Below, in pieces: positions 41,843 through 50,599 of a DNA stretch of 64,000 nt; the stretch's first letter is position 1; the number at the start of each line of letters is the position of its first letter. The DNA is from Microbacterium sp. STN6. Its GTDB lineage: Bacteria; Actinomycetota; Actinomycetes; Actinomycetales; Microbacteriaceae. Under the pieces are notes generated by a model, which made no database searches, was not told the origin of the DNA, and was given only the letters and a program-made list of their open reading frames with translations. The DNA lies in NCBI RefSeq assembly GCF_026410545.1, contig NZ_JAPMIT010000001.1, positions 372,001-436,000 on the forward strand, in the 5' to 3' direction. Made by a program: the position numbers and the translations under genes.

Positions 41843-42567
41843 GCGAACACGCATCCCCGGCGCTGACGGTCGAGGGCCTGTCGGCCGGTTACGGTCGGTT
41901 CGAGGTGATCCACGACATCACCCTGAGCGTCGCCAAGGGCCAGGCGGTCGCCCTCCTCGGCCCCAATGGCGCAGGCAAGACGACAGTGCTGCGCGCCATC
42001 ATGGGCATGCTGCGTCACCGGCGGGGCTCTGTCATCGTCGACGGCACCGACATCACTGCGATGCCGCCGCATCGCGTGGCTCGCGGCCATGTCGCCCTGG
42101 TTCCCGAGGGCAGACGGCTCTTCCTCGGCCAGACGGTGGAGGACAACCTGCGGCTCGGCGGGTTGCACCTGCGACATGACAAGGAGCGCACAGAGGCACT
42201 GCTGCGATCCGTGTTCGAGCTGTTTCCTGTCGTCGAGCGCTATCGCTCACGACCGGTGACAGCGATGAGCGGTGGAGAGCAGCAGATGGTCGCCATCGGG
42301 CGCATGATGATGAGTGCTCCGTCGTTGATGCTGCTCGATGAACCGTCTCTCGGCCTGGCACCGCTGGCGATTCAGGGCATGGCGGATGCGCTTGGCGCGC
42401 TACGTGAACGCGGGCAATCGATACTGCTCGTCGAACAGCGCGTCGATCTTGCGCTGCAGGTCTGCGACCACGTCTATGTGCTCAGCGGTGGTCGCATTGT
42501 GCGTCAGAGCGACGCTGCAAGCGTGGATGCGCAGGGACGTGAACTCATCGACGCCTATCTCGGCTGA
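41839..42567 (+). CDS. Branched-chain-type ABC ATPase, LivF-like
   Basis: The 242-residue ATPase has LSAGYGRFEVIHDI, Walker A GPNGAGKTT, the LivF-typical VPEGRRLF, signature MSGGEQQMVAIGRMM and Walker B LMLLDEPSLGLAP. It completes the second importer (binding protein, LivH, LivMG, LivF). It is the last plus-strand gene of the catabolic island and ends 15 bp before the convergent glycosyltransferase gene of the surface-glycan cluster. Confidence 0.93.
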   Translation: MSEHASPALTVEGLSAGYGRFEVIHDITLSVAKGQAVALLGPNGAGKTTVLRAIMGMLRHRRGSVIVDGTDITAMPPHRVARGHVALVPEGRRLFLGQTVEDNLRLGGLHLRHDKERTEALLRSVFELFPVVERYRSRPVTAMSGGEQQMVAIGRMMMSAPSLMLLDEPSLGLAPLAIQGMADALGALRERGQSILLVEQRVDLALQVCDHVYVLSGGRIVRQSDAASVDAQGRELIDAYLG

Positions 42568-42582
42568 GCGGGCACACCGCCG

Positions 42583-43752
42583 TTACAGGTCGGCGTGCAG
42601 CTGCCAGATGCGCTCGGCCGAGTCGCGCCAGCTGAACGCGCGCGCCCGGTCCTGGCCGAGCACGCCGAGCTTCTCGGCGAGAGCCGCGTCGCCCAGGATG
42701 CGCCCGATGGCGTCGGCCAGGCGGCGGGGATAGCCTGCGGCATCCGCTCGTGGAACGGAGAGACCGGCACCGTCGGCGACCTCTGTGAGTGCGGGGTCGT
42801 CGGAGTGCACGACCGGCGTGCCGAACCGGAACGCCTCGATGACCGGCAGGCCGAAGCCCTCGGCGAGGCTCGGGTAGACGAAGACTGCGGCGCGGTCGAG
42901 CGCCACCGCGAGGTCGGCGTCGTCGAGCTGCCCGAGCATGCGCACGCGGTTCTCGGCCAGCCCTGCGGCAGCGGCGACTCCGGCCGCGGTCTCGACGCCG
43001 ACGGCACCAGCGGCCTCCTCGGCAGGCGCCGCCTCGGCTCCGGCGATCAGCAGCGGCAGCCCCTCGGTCTCGGGCAGGGCCATGGCGGCGATGAGCGAGC
43101 GCAGGCCCTTGCGCGGGTCGATACCGCCCATCGCGAGAATGTACCGCGGGGGCAGCCCGAGCGCCCTCGCGCGCTCGTCGGCGTCCGAGGCCGAACCGAG
43201 CCGCAGCGTCGCGGCCGGCGCCCCGCTGATCACGCGGATGCGATCGCCGAAGTCGAAGCGCTCGCCCAGCTGCGTCGCGACCGCATGCGTGGGCACGACG
43301 ATCGCATCGGCGTGCTTGCGTGCCCGCTTGATCATGGCCTTCTGCCACTGCACGTCGCGTGGCTTCAGCGATTCCGGATGCGTGTACGCGAGCGTGTCAT
43401 GAATCGTGACGACGACCTGCGTTCCGTCGATGGTCCGGTCGTGCTTCATGAGCGGGGCGAGCAGCCCGGGGGAGTGGATCATGCCGGGCCCGATCGGGAT
43501 CCCGATTCCGTATTGCCACGCGCGCGCCAGCTCACGTCGCCGCAGCGGCACGGTGTGCAGCCGCACGAGCCCGGGCAGTTGCGCCTCGAGCCGCTCGTAC
43601 TTCTCGGCCGCGTGCGAGGCGACGATGCCCTCGACGTCGCACCCGCGTGGTGCCGTCTCGATGAGCTGGCTGGTCAACTCGCGCGTGTATCGCCCGATGC
43701 CGCCGCCGTCTGCGGAGATGAGCGGATCGACGACAACGCGAAGTGTTGCCAT
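42583..43752 (-). CDS. Family 4 glycosyltransferase
   Basis: The 389-residue GT-B enzyme has an N-terminal GGGIGRYTREL loop, a TIHD segment, and the retaining GT4 signature EGFGLPVIEAFRFGTPV (E-x7-E). It probably transfers a mannosyl or rhamnosyl residue in cell-surface glycan synthesis; the donor is not deducible. The start at MATLRVVVDP is where family similarity begins; the open frame upstream runs into rmlD. It follows rmlD by 4 bp in a minus-strand unit rmlB-rmlD-GT4. Confidence 0.88.
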   Translation of the reverse strand: MATLRVVVDPLISADGGGIGRYTRELTSQLIETAPRGCDVEGIVASHAAEKYERLEAQLPGLVRLHTVPLRRRELARAWQYGIGIPIGPGMIHSPGLLAPLMKHDRTIDGTQVVVTIHDTLAYTHPESLKPRDVQWQKAMIKRARKHADAIVVPTHAVATQLGERFDFGDRIRVISGAPAATLRLGSASDADERARALGLPPRYILAMGGIDPRKGLRSLIAAMALPETEGLPLLIAGAEAAPAEEAAGAVGVETAAGVAAAAGLAENRVRMLGQLDDADLAVALDRAAVFVYPSLAEGFGLPVIEAFRFGTPVVHSDDPALTEVADGAGLSVPRADAAGYPRRLADAIGRILGDAALAEKLGVLGQDRARAFSWRDSAERIWQLHADL

Positions 43753-43756
43753 GGCC

Positions 43757-44596
43757 TCACAACCCCCTGCTGGCGGCCTCCGCAAGCGCTTCGCGCCAGT
43801 CGCGCATGGGGGCCAGACCGGCCTTGTGCCAGGCCTCATGGCCGAGCACGGAATACGAGGGCCGAGGCGCCGGCCGCACAAACGTCGAGCTGTCTGTCGG
43901 TGTGACCCTATCAGGGTTCAACCCCGCCGACTCGAACACCGCCCTCGCGAAGCCGAACCACGTCGTCTCGCCCGCGTTCGTGCCGTGGTAGACGCCGCCG
44001 GGCGCGTCGCTGTCGAGAAGCGTCACGATCTGCGCCGCCAGGTCGCCGGTCCACGTCGGCTGCCCGCGCTGGTCGTCGACGACGCTCACGGTCTCGTGCG
44101 TGTCGGCCAGGCGCAGCATGGTCTTGGCGAAGTTCGGCCCGCCCGCGCCGTACAGCCAAGCGGTGCGCACGACGTATGTCGCACCCGGGTTCGCGGCCAG
44201 TGCGCGGCGCTCGCCATCCGCTTTGGTGCGACCGTATGCCGAGATCGGCGCGAGCGCCGTGTCCTCGGCGTATGGCGCGGAGGCAGCGCCGTCGAAGACG
44301 TAGTCGGTCGAGAGCTGCACGAGCCGCGCGCCGTTCTCTGCCGCGGCGATGGCCAGGTTCTCGGCACCGACCGCGTTGACCGCGTGCGCCTCGGCCTCGT
44401 GCGTCTCGGCGTCGTCGACCTTCGTGTAGGCGGCCGCGTTCACGATGACCCCATGAGCGGATGCTGCCTGCCGCACCTCGTCCATGTTCGTCACGTCGAG
44501 CTCGGCCCGCGTCAGCGCCGTCACGTCGCGCCCCTCGAGCGCGCGCTGCAGATCGAGCCCGAGCATGCCGCCCGCCCCCGTGATGAGATATCGCAT
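43757..44596 (-). CDS. rmlD: dTDP-4-dehydrorhamnose reductase
   Basis: It catalyses the last step to dTDP-L-rhamnose. The 279-residue SDR-family enzyme starts MRYLITGAGGMLG, contains NAAAYTKVDDAE, STDYVFDG, the catalytic YGRTK and GTNAGETTWFGFA, all in family register. Start at ATG 44596, two bases after the rmlB stop, indicates tight coupling. In mycobacteria the rmlD homologue is next to an LCP gene; here the LCP gene is about 20 kb away, beyond the catabolic island. Confidence 0.95.
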   Translation of the reverse strand: MRYLITGAGGMLGLDLQRALEGRDVTALTRAELDVTNMDEVRQAASAHGVIVNAAAYTKVDDAETHEAEAHAVNAVGAENLAIAAAENGARLVQLSTDYVFDGAASAPYAEDTALAPISAYGRTKADGERRALAANPGATYVVRTAWLYGAGGPNFAKTMLRLADTHETVSVVDDQRGQPTWTGDLAAQIVTLLDSDAPGGVYHGTNAGETTWFGFARAVFESAGLNPDRVTPTDSSTFVRPAPRPSYSVLGHEAWHKAGLAPMRDWREALAEAASRGL

Positions 44597-44598
44597 GC

Positions 44599-45588
44599 TC
44601 ACGCCTCGAGCGCGGCGCGGGCCTTCAGCGGCTCCCACCAGGCGCGGTTGTCGCGGTACCACTGCACCACGTCGGCGAGCCCCTGCTCGAACGGAACCTG
44701 CGGCTCGTAGCCGAGCTCGGCCTGGATCTTGGAGATGTCGACCGAGTAGCGCAGGTCGTGGCCTTTGCGGTCGGCGACGCGGTCGACGTACGACCAGTCC
44801 TTGCCGGTGGCGTCGAGCAGCAGCTGGGTGAGCTGCTTGTTGGTCAGCTCGGTACCGCCGCCGATGTTGTAGATCTCGCCGGCGCGCCCTCGCGTAAGCA
44901 CCATCGCGATGCCGCGCGTGTGGTCGTCGACGTGCAGCCAGTCGCGGATGTTGTTGCCCTCGCCGTAGAGGGGAACATGCTTGTCGTCGATGAGGTTCGT
45001 GACGAACAGCGGGATGACCTTCTCGGGAAAGTGGAATGGCCCGTAGTTGTTGGAGCAGCGCGTGATCGACACGTTCAGGCCGTGGGTGCGGAAGTAGCTG
45101 CGTGCCAGCAGGTCGCTGCCGGCCTTCGACGCCGAGTACGGCGAATTCGGCTCGAGCGGGCGGTCCTCCGCCCACGAACCTTCGGCGATGGATCCGTAGA
45201 CCTCGTCGGTCGAGACGTGCACGAAGCGCTGAAGGTTGTTGCGCAGCGCGGCATCCAAAAGCTGCTGGGTGCCGAGCACGTTCGTCTCGACGAAGATCGA
45301 GGCGTCGCGAACCGAACGGTCCACGTGCGACTCGGCCGCGAAGTGCACGACCGCGTCGACGGAGGGGAACAGCTCGTCAAGCAGCCCCCCGTTGCGAATG
45401 TCGCCCTTAACAAAGGTGTACCGGGGCGAATCGGCGACGGATGCGAGGTTCTCGAGATTGCCCGAGTAGGTGAGCGCGTCGAGCACCACGACCTCCGCAC
45501 CCTCGAGGCCCGGGTAGGCGTCTTCGAGCGTGCGCCGCACGAAGTTGGAGCCGATGAAACCGGCGCCGCCGGTGACGAGAATCTTCAT
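44599..45588 (-). CDS. rmlB: dTDP-glucose 4,6-dehydratase
   Basis: It converts dTDP-glucose to dTDP-4-keto-6-deoxyglucose. The 329-residue extended SDR has TGGAGFIGSNFVRR, the catalytic STDEVYGS and YSASKAGSD, and RCSNNYGPFHFPEKVIP for nucleotide binding. It is first in the minus-strand unit and diverges from rmlC across a 71-bp promoter region with TAGACT on both strands. Confidence 0.96.
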   Translation of the reverse strand: MKILVTGGAGFIGSNFVRRTLEDAYPGLEGAEVVVLDALTYSGNLENLASVADSPRYTFVKGDIRNGGLLDELFPSVDAVVHFAAESHVDRSVRDASIFVETNVLGTQQLLDAALRNNLQRFVHVSTDEVYGSIAEGSWAEDRPLEPNSPYSASKAGSDLLARSYFRTHGLNVSITRCSNNYGPFHFPEKVIPLFVTNLIDDKHVPLYGEGNNIRDWLHVDDHTRGIAMVLTRGRAGEIYNIGGGTELTNKQLTQLLLDATGKDWSYVDRVADRKGHDLRYSVDISKIQAELGYEPQVPFEQGLADVVQWYRDNRAWWEPLKARAALEA

Positions 45589-45625
45589 GGGGAATGGGTG
45601 CTTTCTGTCGACAAACTCAGCGAAG

Positions 45626-45653
45626 AGTCTATCGTGGGGCCGATTGCTAGACT
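45626..45653. promoter_or_regulatory. Divergent rmlB/rmlC promoters with mirrored TAGACT
   Basis: AGTCTA (45626-45631, TAGACT on the minus strand) serves rmlB. TAGACT (45648-45653) lies six bases before the GTG of rmlC, which is therefore probably leaderless, whereas rmlB has a leader of about 30 nt. Confidence 0.6.
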
Positions 45654-45659
45654 CGGCGG

Positions 45660-46271
45660 GTGCAGATTCGCGAGCTGTCCATTCCCGACTCCTACGAGAT
45701 CACGCCGAAGCAGCACGGCGACGACCGTGGCGTCTTTCTCGAGTGGTACCGGTTCGATCGGCTCGAGGAGACTCTCGGGCATTCCCTGAACTTGCGGCAG
45801 GCAAACACGTCGGTTTCGAAGCGCGGGTCGGTGCGCGGCATCCATTTTGCGGATGTTCCCCCCAGCCAGGCCAAGTACGTCACCGCCCCTTATGGTGCAG
45901 TCCTCGATTTCGTTATCGATATTCGCGTGGGTTCACCGACTTTCGGCACGTGGGATTCGGTGCTTCTCGACGACAAGGATCGGCGCGCGATCTATATCGC
46001 TGAAGGCCTGGGCCACTGCTTCGTGGCGCTTACTGAGGACGCAACGGTGAGTTATCTTGTGACGGATGTCTACAACCCAACCCGCGAGCATGGCATCAAC
46101 CCGCTCGACGCCGATGTCGCATTGCGGTTTCCTGACGAAGCCGGCGCGCCGCTGCTCTCGCCGAAGGACACCGATGCACCCGGGCTTCTTGAAGCCGCGG
46201 ATGCCGGCCTGCTCCCCACCTGGGATGCGGCTCGCGCGTTCTACGACTCGCTGAACAACGGGGGGCGCTGA
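45660..46271 (+). CDS. rmlC: dTDP-4-dehydrorhamnose 3,5-epimerase
   Basis: It epimerises dTDP-4-keto-6-deoxyglucose before reduction by RmlD. The 203-residue cupin-fold protein shows ELSIPDSYEITPKQHGDDRGVF at the N-terminus, NTSVSKRGSVRGIHFA with the catalytic His, and GLGHCFVALTEDATVSYL. GTG start directly after a -10 hexamer. rmlA follows 3 bp later. It is slightly longer than the usual 180-190 residues because of a C-terminal helix. Confidence 0.95.
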   Translation: MQIRELSIPDSYEITPKQHGDDRGVFLEWYRFDRLEETLGHSLNLRQANTSVSKRGSVRGIHFADVPPSQAKYVTAPYGAVLDFVIDIRVGSPTFGTWDSVLLDDKDRRAIYIAEGLGHCFVALTEDATVSYLVTDVYNPTREHGINPLDADVALRFPDEAGAPLLSPKDTDAPGLLEAADAGLLPTWDAARAFYDSLNNGGR

Positions 46272-46274
46272 CAC

Positions 46275-47141
46275 ATGCGCGGAATCATTCTCGCCGGCGG
46301 CTCGGGCTCGCGGCTGTGGCCGATCACCAAAGGCATCTCGAAGCAGCTCATGCCCATCTACGACAAGCCGATGATCTATTACCCGTTGTCGACGCTGATG
46401 ATGGCTGGCATCAACGAGATCCTCATCATCACCACGCCCGAGTACAACTCGCAGTTCCGCGCGTTGCTCGGCGATGGGTCCCAGCTCGGCATCCGCATCG
46501 AATACGCCGTGCAGCCCTCGCCAGATGGCCTTGCGCAGGCGTTCATCATCGGTGAAGAGTTCATCGGCGATGACAGCGTTGCGCTCGTGCTTGGCGACAA
46601 CATCTTCCACGGCACCGGTCTCGGGTCTGCTCTGCAGAACCACAACGACATCGAAGGTGCCGTGATCTTCGCCTACCAGGTGAGTGACCCCACGGCCTAC
46701 GGCGTCGTCGAATTTGATGACGATTTCAGGGCACTGTCGATCGAGGAGAAGCCGGCTCAGCCGAAGAGCAACTACGCGGTGCCCGGCCTCTACTTCTACG
46801 ACAACTCGGTCGTCGAGATTGCCAAGACGATCGAGCCGAGTGCTCGCGGAGAGCTCGAGATCTCCACCGTCAACGAACGCTATCTCGAGCGCGGCAATCT
46901 TCATGTCCAGGTGCTGGATAGAGGCACGGCCTGGCTCGACACGGGCACATTCGAGTCAATGATGCAGGCCTCGGAATACGTGCGCGTTATCGAGGACCGA
47001 CAGGGTTTCAAGATCGGCTGCATCGAAGAGATCGCCTGGCGCCAGGGCTGGATCGACCGGTCTCAGATTGTGGAGTTGGCGAAGCCGCTGGAGAAAAGCG
47101 GATACGGCCGCTACTTGTCCAGATTATTGACGACAGCCTGA
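46275..47141 (+). CDS. rmlA: Glucose-1-phosphate thymidylyltransferase
   Basis: It makes dTDP-glucose from dTTP and glucose-1-phosphate, the first step of dTDP-rhamnose synthesis. The 288-residue enzyme begins [19 protein letters not shown] and has the [17 protein letters not shown] and VLGDNIFHG motifs, with [20 protein letters not shown] for sugar binding. The 3' end overlaps the convergent glycosyltransferase gene by 31 bp. Confidence 0.96.
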   Translation: MRGIILAGGSGSRLWPITKGISKQLMPIYDKPMIYYPLSTLMMAGINEILIITTPEYNSQFRALLGDGSQLGIRIEYAVQPSPDGLAQAFIIGEEFIGDDSVALVLGDNIFHGTGLGSALQNHNDIEGAVIFAYQVSDPTAYGVVEFDDDFRALSIEEKPAQPKSNYAVPGLYFYDNSVVEIAKTIEPSARGELEISTVNERYLERGNLHVQVLDRGTAWLDTGTFESMMQASEYVRVIEDRQGFKIGCIEEIAWRQGWIDRSQIVELAKPLEKSGYGRYLSRLLTTA

Positions 47142-48037
47142 TCTCCGAGGGCTCGAGACCTTAGCTCTCGGCGTTGCAGTAGCCGGGAACGTACGTTCAG
47201 TCCCACCGTCAAAAAGACTCGCACCGGCCAGAGCAACGGGTTCGAATACTTTCTGGCTAGGAAGCGCCGGGCACTCTCGTGATGGGCGGCAATCATCGCA
47301 GCCGATTCACCTTCAGTTGCGTGTGCTCCGACATGCTTAGCGCTTACGTCCGGCACGTAGACGTTGCGCCAGCCCGCCTGTCCGAGCCGGTACCCGAGAT
47401 CCACGTCTTCGAAGTACATGAAGTACCTAGAATCGAAACCACCGAGAGCCTCGAACGCCCGTCGACGCACAAGCAAGCAGGAGCCGGAGAGCCATCCGGC
47501 ATCGCGCTGCTTGTCAGCATCGCCGCTTTCGTTCCGGTAGACGCGCGTCCAGGGGTTGTTGATCCACAGGTTGGCGAAGAGAGCGTGTCCAATTCCGGTA
47601 CGAAGAGATGGAATAGTTCTTGCCGACGGATAGACGTTTCCTTCGAGAGTAATGATCGCTGGCCCTACCGATCCAATTGTCGGGTCGGCGCTCCCGACGT
47701 GGACAAGCCGGTCAATTGTGCCCACACCGAGTTCGACATCTGGATTGGATATCAAGATCCACTCGATCGACTCAGGTAAATCCGCGGCGGCGGCGTTCAT
47801 CCCACCTCCATAACCTGGATTCATAGGCAGTGGAAGGTAGTGTGCTCCATAATCTTCGGCGAGTTCACGTACTCGAGACAACGGGCCCGGCTTGTTGTCG
47901 GCGATGATGAGGAGCGGCTTAGTGGCGCAGGCCGAATTGACCGACGTCAAAAAGCCCGGCAGCACCGCTTCCGACCCATAGCTCACCGTAATTACGGCGA
48001 CAGCGGGCGAGTCATCGGAGAAATGAGGGGGAGTCAT
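47111..48037 (-). CDS. Family 2 glycosyltransferase, WbbL rhamnosyltransferase-like
   Basis: The 308-residue GT-A enzyme has [26 protein letters not shown] (DxD-like position), [22 protein letters not shown] and [18 protein letters not shown], the pattern of WbbL-type rhamnosyltransferases that add L-rhamnose to a lipid-linked GlcNAc. It is transcribed towards rmlA, overlapping its end by 31 bp, and divergently from the ABC exporter genes. The context of dTDP-rhamnose genes supports a rhamnosyl donor. TAGGAT lies about 9 bp before the ATG on the minus strand. Confidence 0.9.
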   Translation of the reverse strand: MTPPHFSDDSPAVAVITVSYGSEAVLPGFLTSVNSACATKPLLIIADNKPGPLSRVRELAEDYGAHYLPLPMNPGYGGGMNAAAADLPESIEWILISNPDVELGVGTIDRLVHVGSADPTIGSVGPAIITLEGNVYPSARTIPSLRTGIGHALFANLWINNPWTRVYRNESGDADKQRDAGWLSGSCLLVRRRAFEALGGFDSRYFMYFEDVDLGYRLGQAGWRNVYVPDVSAKHVGAHATEGESAAMIAAHHESARRFLARKYSNPLLWPVRVFLTVGLNVRSRLLQRRELRSRALGDQAVVNNLDK

Positions 48038-48138
48038 ACGGCAGCCATCCTAATTGGGTGCGCCTGTGAGCGGGCTACCACGCAAAGTGAGTTACATTGG
48101 TCTGCGGCAATTCATGGTCCGCCGAAGCGAGGAAAGCG

Positions 48139-48975
48139 ATGTCAATCCTGAAGGAGATCCTCTCTTCACGCGAACTTCTGCTGAATCTCACTCTGAGAGA
48201 AATCAAAGGCCAATACAAGCGGACGGTGTTCGGCCAGCTTTGGTCGTTGGTCAACCCGCTTGCATCAATGCTGGTGTACACGATTGTCTTCGCGTTTATC
48301 ATTCGAGTCCAGCCGGACCCCGGAAAGCCGAGCGGCCTGAACATATTCGTGTTGTGGCTGCTCTGCGCTCTCCTCCCATGGACGTTCTTCGCGACAGTCC
48401 TCAACAAGGGTATGGCGTCTCTGGTGACGAACGCAGGCCTCGTTCAGAAGGTCTACTTCTCGCGAATAACCCTTCCTTTGTCGACGGTGGGTTCGGTCGG
48501 CTTCAACTGGCTGTTTGAGATGGCTGTTCTGCTGATTGTGCTGATGCTTTGCGGCGCCTTCGTGCTGCCGTGGATTCCACTGCTGATCGTGCAGATGATA
48601 TTGCTCGCAGCGTTTGCGACCGGCTTAGCGCTGTTGCTATCCATTGCCAACGTGCACTTCCGCGATACTCAGTACTTCGTCACGATCCTGCTTCAAATCT
48701 GGATGTACCTGACGCCTATCATCTATCCGATTAATCTTGTCGAGGCTCAATCGGGGTCAACCGGAGGACTATTGGGCACGAATATCACCGTCCTCGACAT
48801 CTACAATCTGAATCCGATGGTGCCTTTTGTGAATGTCTTCCGTCAGCTGCTATACGATAATCGCTGGCCGAACCCCGCTGACTTTTTACTCTGCGTCGTA
48901 TGGTCCATCGCCGCACTCGTTGTAGGTCTTTGGGTCTTTCGCCGTAGCGAGAAGAAGCTGGCGGAACTCCTGTGA
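48139..48975 (+). CDS. Polysaccharide ABC exporter permease, Wzm/TagG-like
   Basis: The 278-residue ABC-2 permease has six membrane segments. The N-terminal cytoplasmic stretch is LLLNLTLREIKGQYKRTVFGQLWSLVNPL, a hallmark of Wzm/TagG/RfbA exporters of lipid-linked polysaccharide. The start at MSILKEI has GAGGAAAG upstream; a TTG 14 codons earlier is open but has no ribosome site. Its stop overlaps the ATPase start. Confidence 0.92.
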   Translation: MSILKEILSSRELLLNLTLREIKGQYKRTVFGQLWSLVNPLASMLVYTIVFAFIIRVQPDPGKPSGLNIFVLWLLCALLPWTFFATVLNKGMASLVTNAGLVQKVYFSRITLPLSTVGSVGFNWLFEMAVLLIVLMLCGAFVLPWIPLLIVQMILLAAFATGLALLLSIANVHFRDTQYFVTILLQIWMYLTPIIYPINLVEAQSGSTGGLLGTNITVLDIYNLNPMVPFVNVFRQLLYDNRWPNPADFLLCVVWSIAALVVGLWVFRRSEKKLAELL

Positions 48976-49715
48976 GCGAAGTTGCGGTCAGCGTCGAAAA
49001 TGTCGGAAAGAAGTTCCGGCTCTACCACGAACGTAACCAATCACTCAAAGCAGCGATTATGCGCAGGCGAGTTTCTGTGCACGAGGACTTTTGGGCGCTG
49101 AACGACGTATCGTTCGCGGTCCCCGCTGGAACCACCTTTGGCCTCATCGGCAGCAACGGGTCAGGCAAATCAACGCTGCTCAAGTGCTTGTCGAAGATCT
49201 ACTACCCAGATCGCGGCACAATCACGCACAACGGTCGCCTTGCTGGGCTACTGGAAGTCGGGTCAGGTTTTCACCCAGAACTGTCGGGCCGAGAGAACAT
49301 CTTTCTCAACGGCTCGATTTTGGGCATGGCCAAGAAGGAAGTCGCCGCAAAGTTCGACGAAATCGTGGAATTCTCCGGCGTAGGCCAGTTTATCGATCAG
49401 CCCGTGAAGAACTACTCATCGGGCATGTACGTTCGGCTCGGATTTTCCATCGCTATCAACGTCAATCCCGACATCCTTGTTGTGGACGAAGTCCTCGCTG
49501 TTGGCGACACCGACTTTCAAGAGAAATGTCGCCAAAAATTCATCGACTTGAAGACAGCGGGAAAGACGGTCATCTTGGTGTCGCATTCGATGGGGCAGGT
49601 GCGTGAAATGTGCGACCAGGTAGCGTGGCTCAACAATGGAGACCTTGTGGCCATCGGGGACTCTGGTCCAACGATTGACAAGTATCTGAGGTCCTTGGAC
49701 GGAGTGTCTGAATGA
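48972..49715 (+). CDS. Polysaccharide ABC exporter ATPase, Wzt/TagH-like
   Basis: The 247-residue ATPase carries VGKKFRLYHERNQSLK, Walker A GSNGSGKST, VGSGFHPELSGRENIFLNG, signature YSSGMYVRLGFSIA and Walker B ILVVDEVLAVGD, all typical of polysaccharide/teichoic-acid exporters. It lacks the C-terminal carbohydrate-recognition domain found in Wzt proteins that bind modified O-chain ends. Export here probably does not depend on a chain-terminal tag. GTG start overlaps the permease stop. Confidence 0.93.
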   Translation: MSEVAVSVENVGKKFRLYHERNQSLKAAIMRRRVSVHEDFWALNDVSFAVPAGTTFGLIGSNGSGKSTLLKCLSKIYYPDRGTITHNGRLAGLLEVGSGFHPELSGRENIFLNGSILGMAKKEVAAKFDEIVEFSGVGQFIDQPVKNYSSGMYVRLGFSIAINVNPDILVVDEVLAVGDTDFQEKCRQKFIDLKTAGKTVILVSHSMGQVREMCDQVAWLNNGDLVAIGDSGPTIDKYLRSLDGVSE

Positions 49716-50599
49716 CGAGTCTGTCTATTCAGACAATCCTTTACGAGAATTCTCCACAAGACATTCTTCGTTCGGTTTGTGCTCTAGCACACGCAGCACA
49801 ATTGGCGAAAGATGCTCGGAGCGTCAATGACTGGGAAATTGCCGTGGGCGACTCGTCTCCAGAACCGGTGTTCGCTGAGGGGCTTCTCGCTCAGTTGAGA
49901 GAGATAGTTGAGGCGGCGGGCGGATCTTTCCGGTATCAGTTCTTCGGCGCGAATCTTGGACACGGTGGCGGCCATAATGTCGTAGCATCCCAAGGCAAAT
50001 CGGACGTATTGGTATTCGTGAATCCCGACGGAGTCGTAGCGCCGGATGCGTTAGCGAGGCTCATGGCAGCTCTCGGGCCGGGAGTGGGGGCAGTCGATGC
50101 CCGGCAGCTGCCTATCGAACACCCCAAAGAATTCAATTCCCGTACAGGGGAAACCGCGTGGGCGTCAGGGGCGTGTCTCGCGACTGCCCGGGAAGTATTC
50201 GACTCCGTTGGTGGGTTCGATGACGATACGTTCTTTATGTACTGCGATGACGTCGACTACTCTTGGCGCGTGAAACTTGCAGGGTTCGCGGTGCTTCACC
50301 AGCCGTCTGCTCGGCTATTTCACGACAAGCGCCTTTCTTCCGGAGCAACTTATTTGCCAGGGGACGCAGAGGTGTACTACTCGGCCGAGGCAGCGCTGCT
50401 GCTCGCACACAAGTATTCCCGGCAGGATGTCGTCGATCGCATCATTTCAGCCTTCCAAGCTTCGGCGTCGCCGGTCGAGGTGAAGGTACTCGCGGAATTC
50501 GAGAGGCGGCGCGCAGAGCACAGACTTCCTGCGCAAATCGACCCCGGCCATGATGTCGGTCAGTTCACGTCTGGAAACTATGCGCCACACCGCTACTGA
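49712..50599 (+). CDS. Family 2 glycosyltransferase
   Basis: The 295-residue GT-A enzyme resembles rhamnosyltransferases: GANLGHGGGHNVVA, FVNPDGVV, ASGACLATAREVFDSVGGFDDDTFFMYCDDVDYSWRV. It is coupled to the exporter ATPase by an ATGA overlap. Codon use is visibly less GC-biased than in the housekeeping half of the window. Donor and acceptor are unknown; it probably builds the exported glycan. Confidence 0.88.
   Translation: MTSLSIQTILYENSPQDILRSVCALAHAAQLAKDARSVNDWEIAVGDSSPEPVFAEGLLAQLREIVEAAGGSFRYQFFGANLGHGGGHNVVASQGKSDVLVFVNPDGVVAPDALARLMAALGPGVGAVDARQLPIEHPKEFNSRTGETAWASGACLATAREVFDSVGGFDDDTFFMYCDDVDYSWRVKLAGFAVLHQPSARLFHDKRLSSGATYLPGDAEVYYSAEAALLLAHKYSRQDVVDRIISAFQASASPVEVKVLAEFERRRAEHRLPAQIDPGHDVGQFTSGNYAPHRY

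Noticed and set aside
44599-45175. rmlD frame extended upstream to 45175
   Set aside because: The additional sequence is a shadow of rmlB; conserved sequence begins at MRYLITGAGG (44596).
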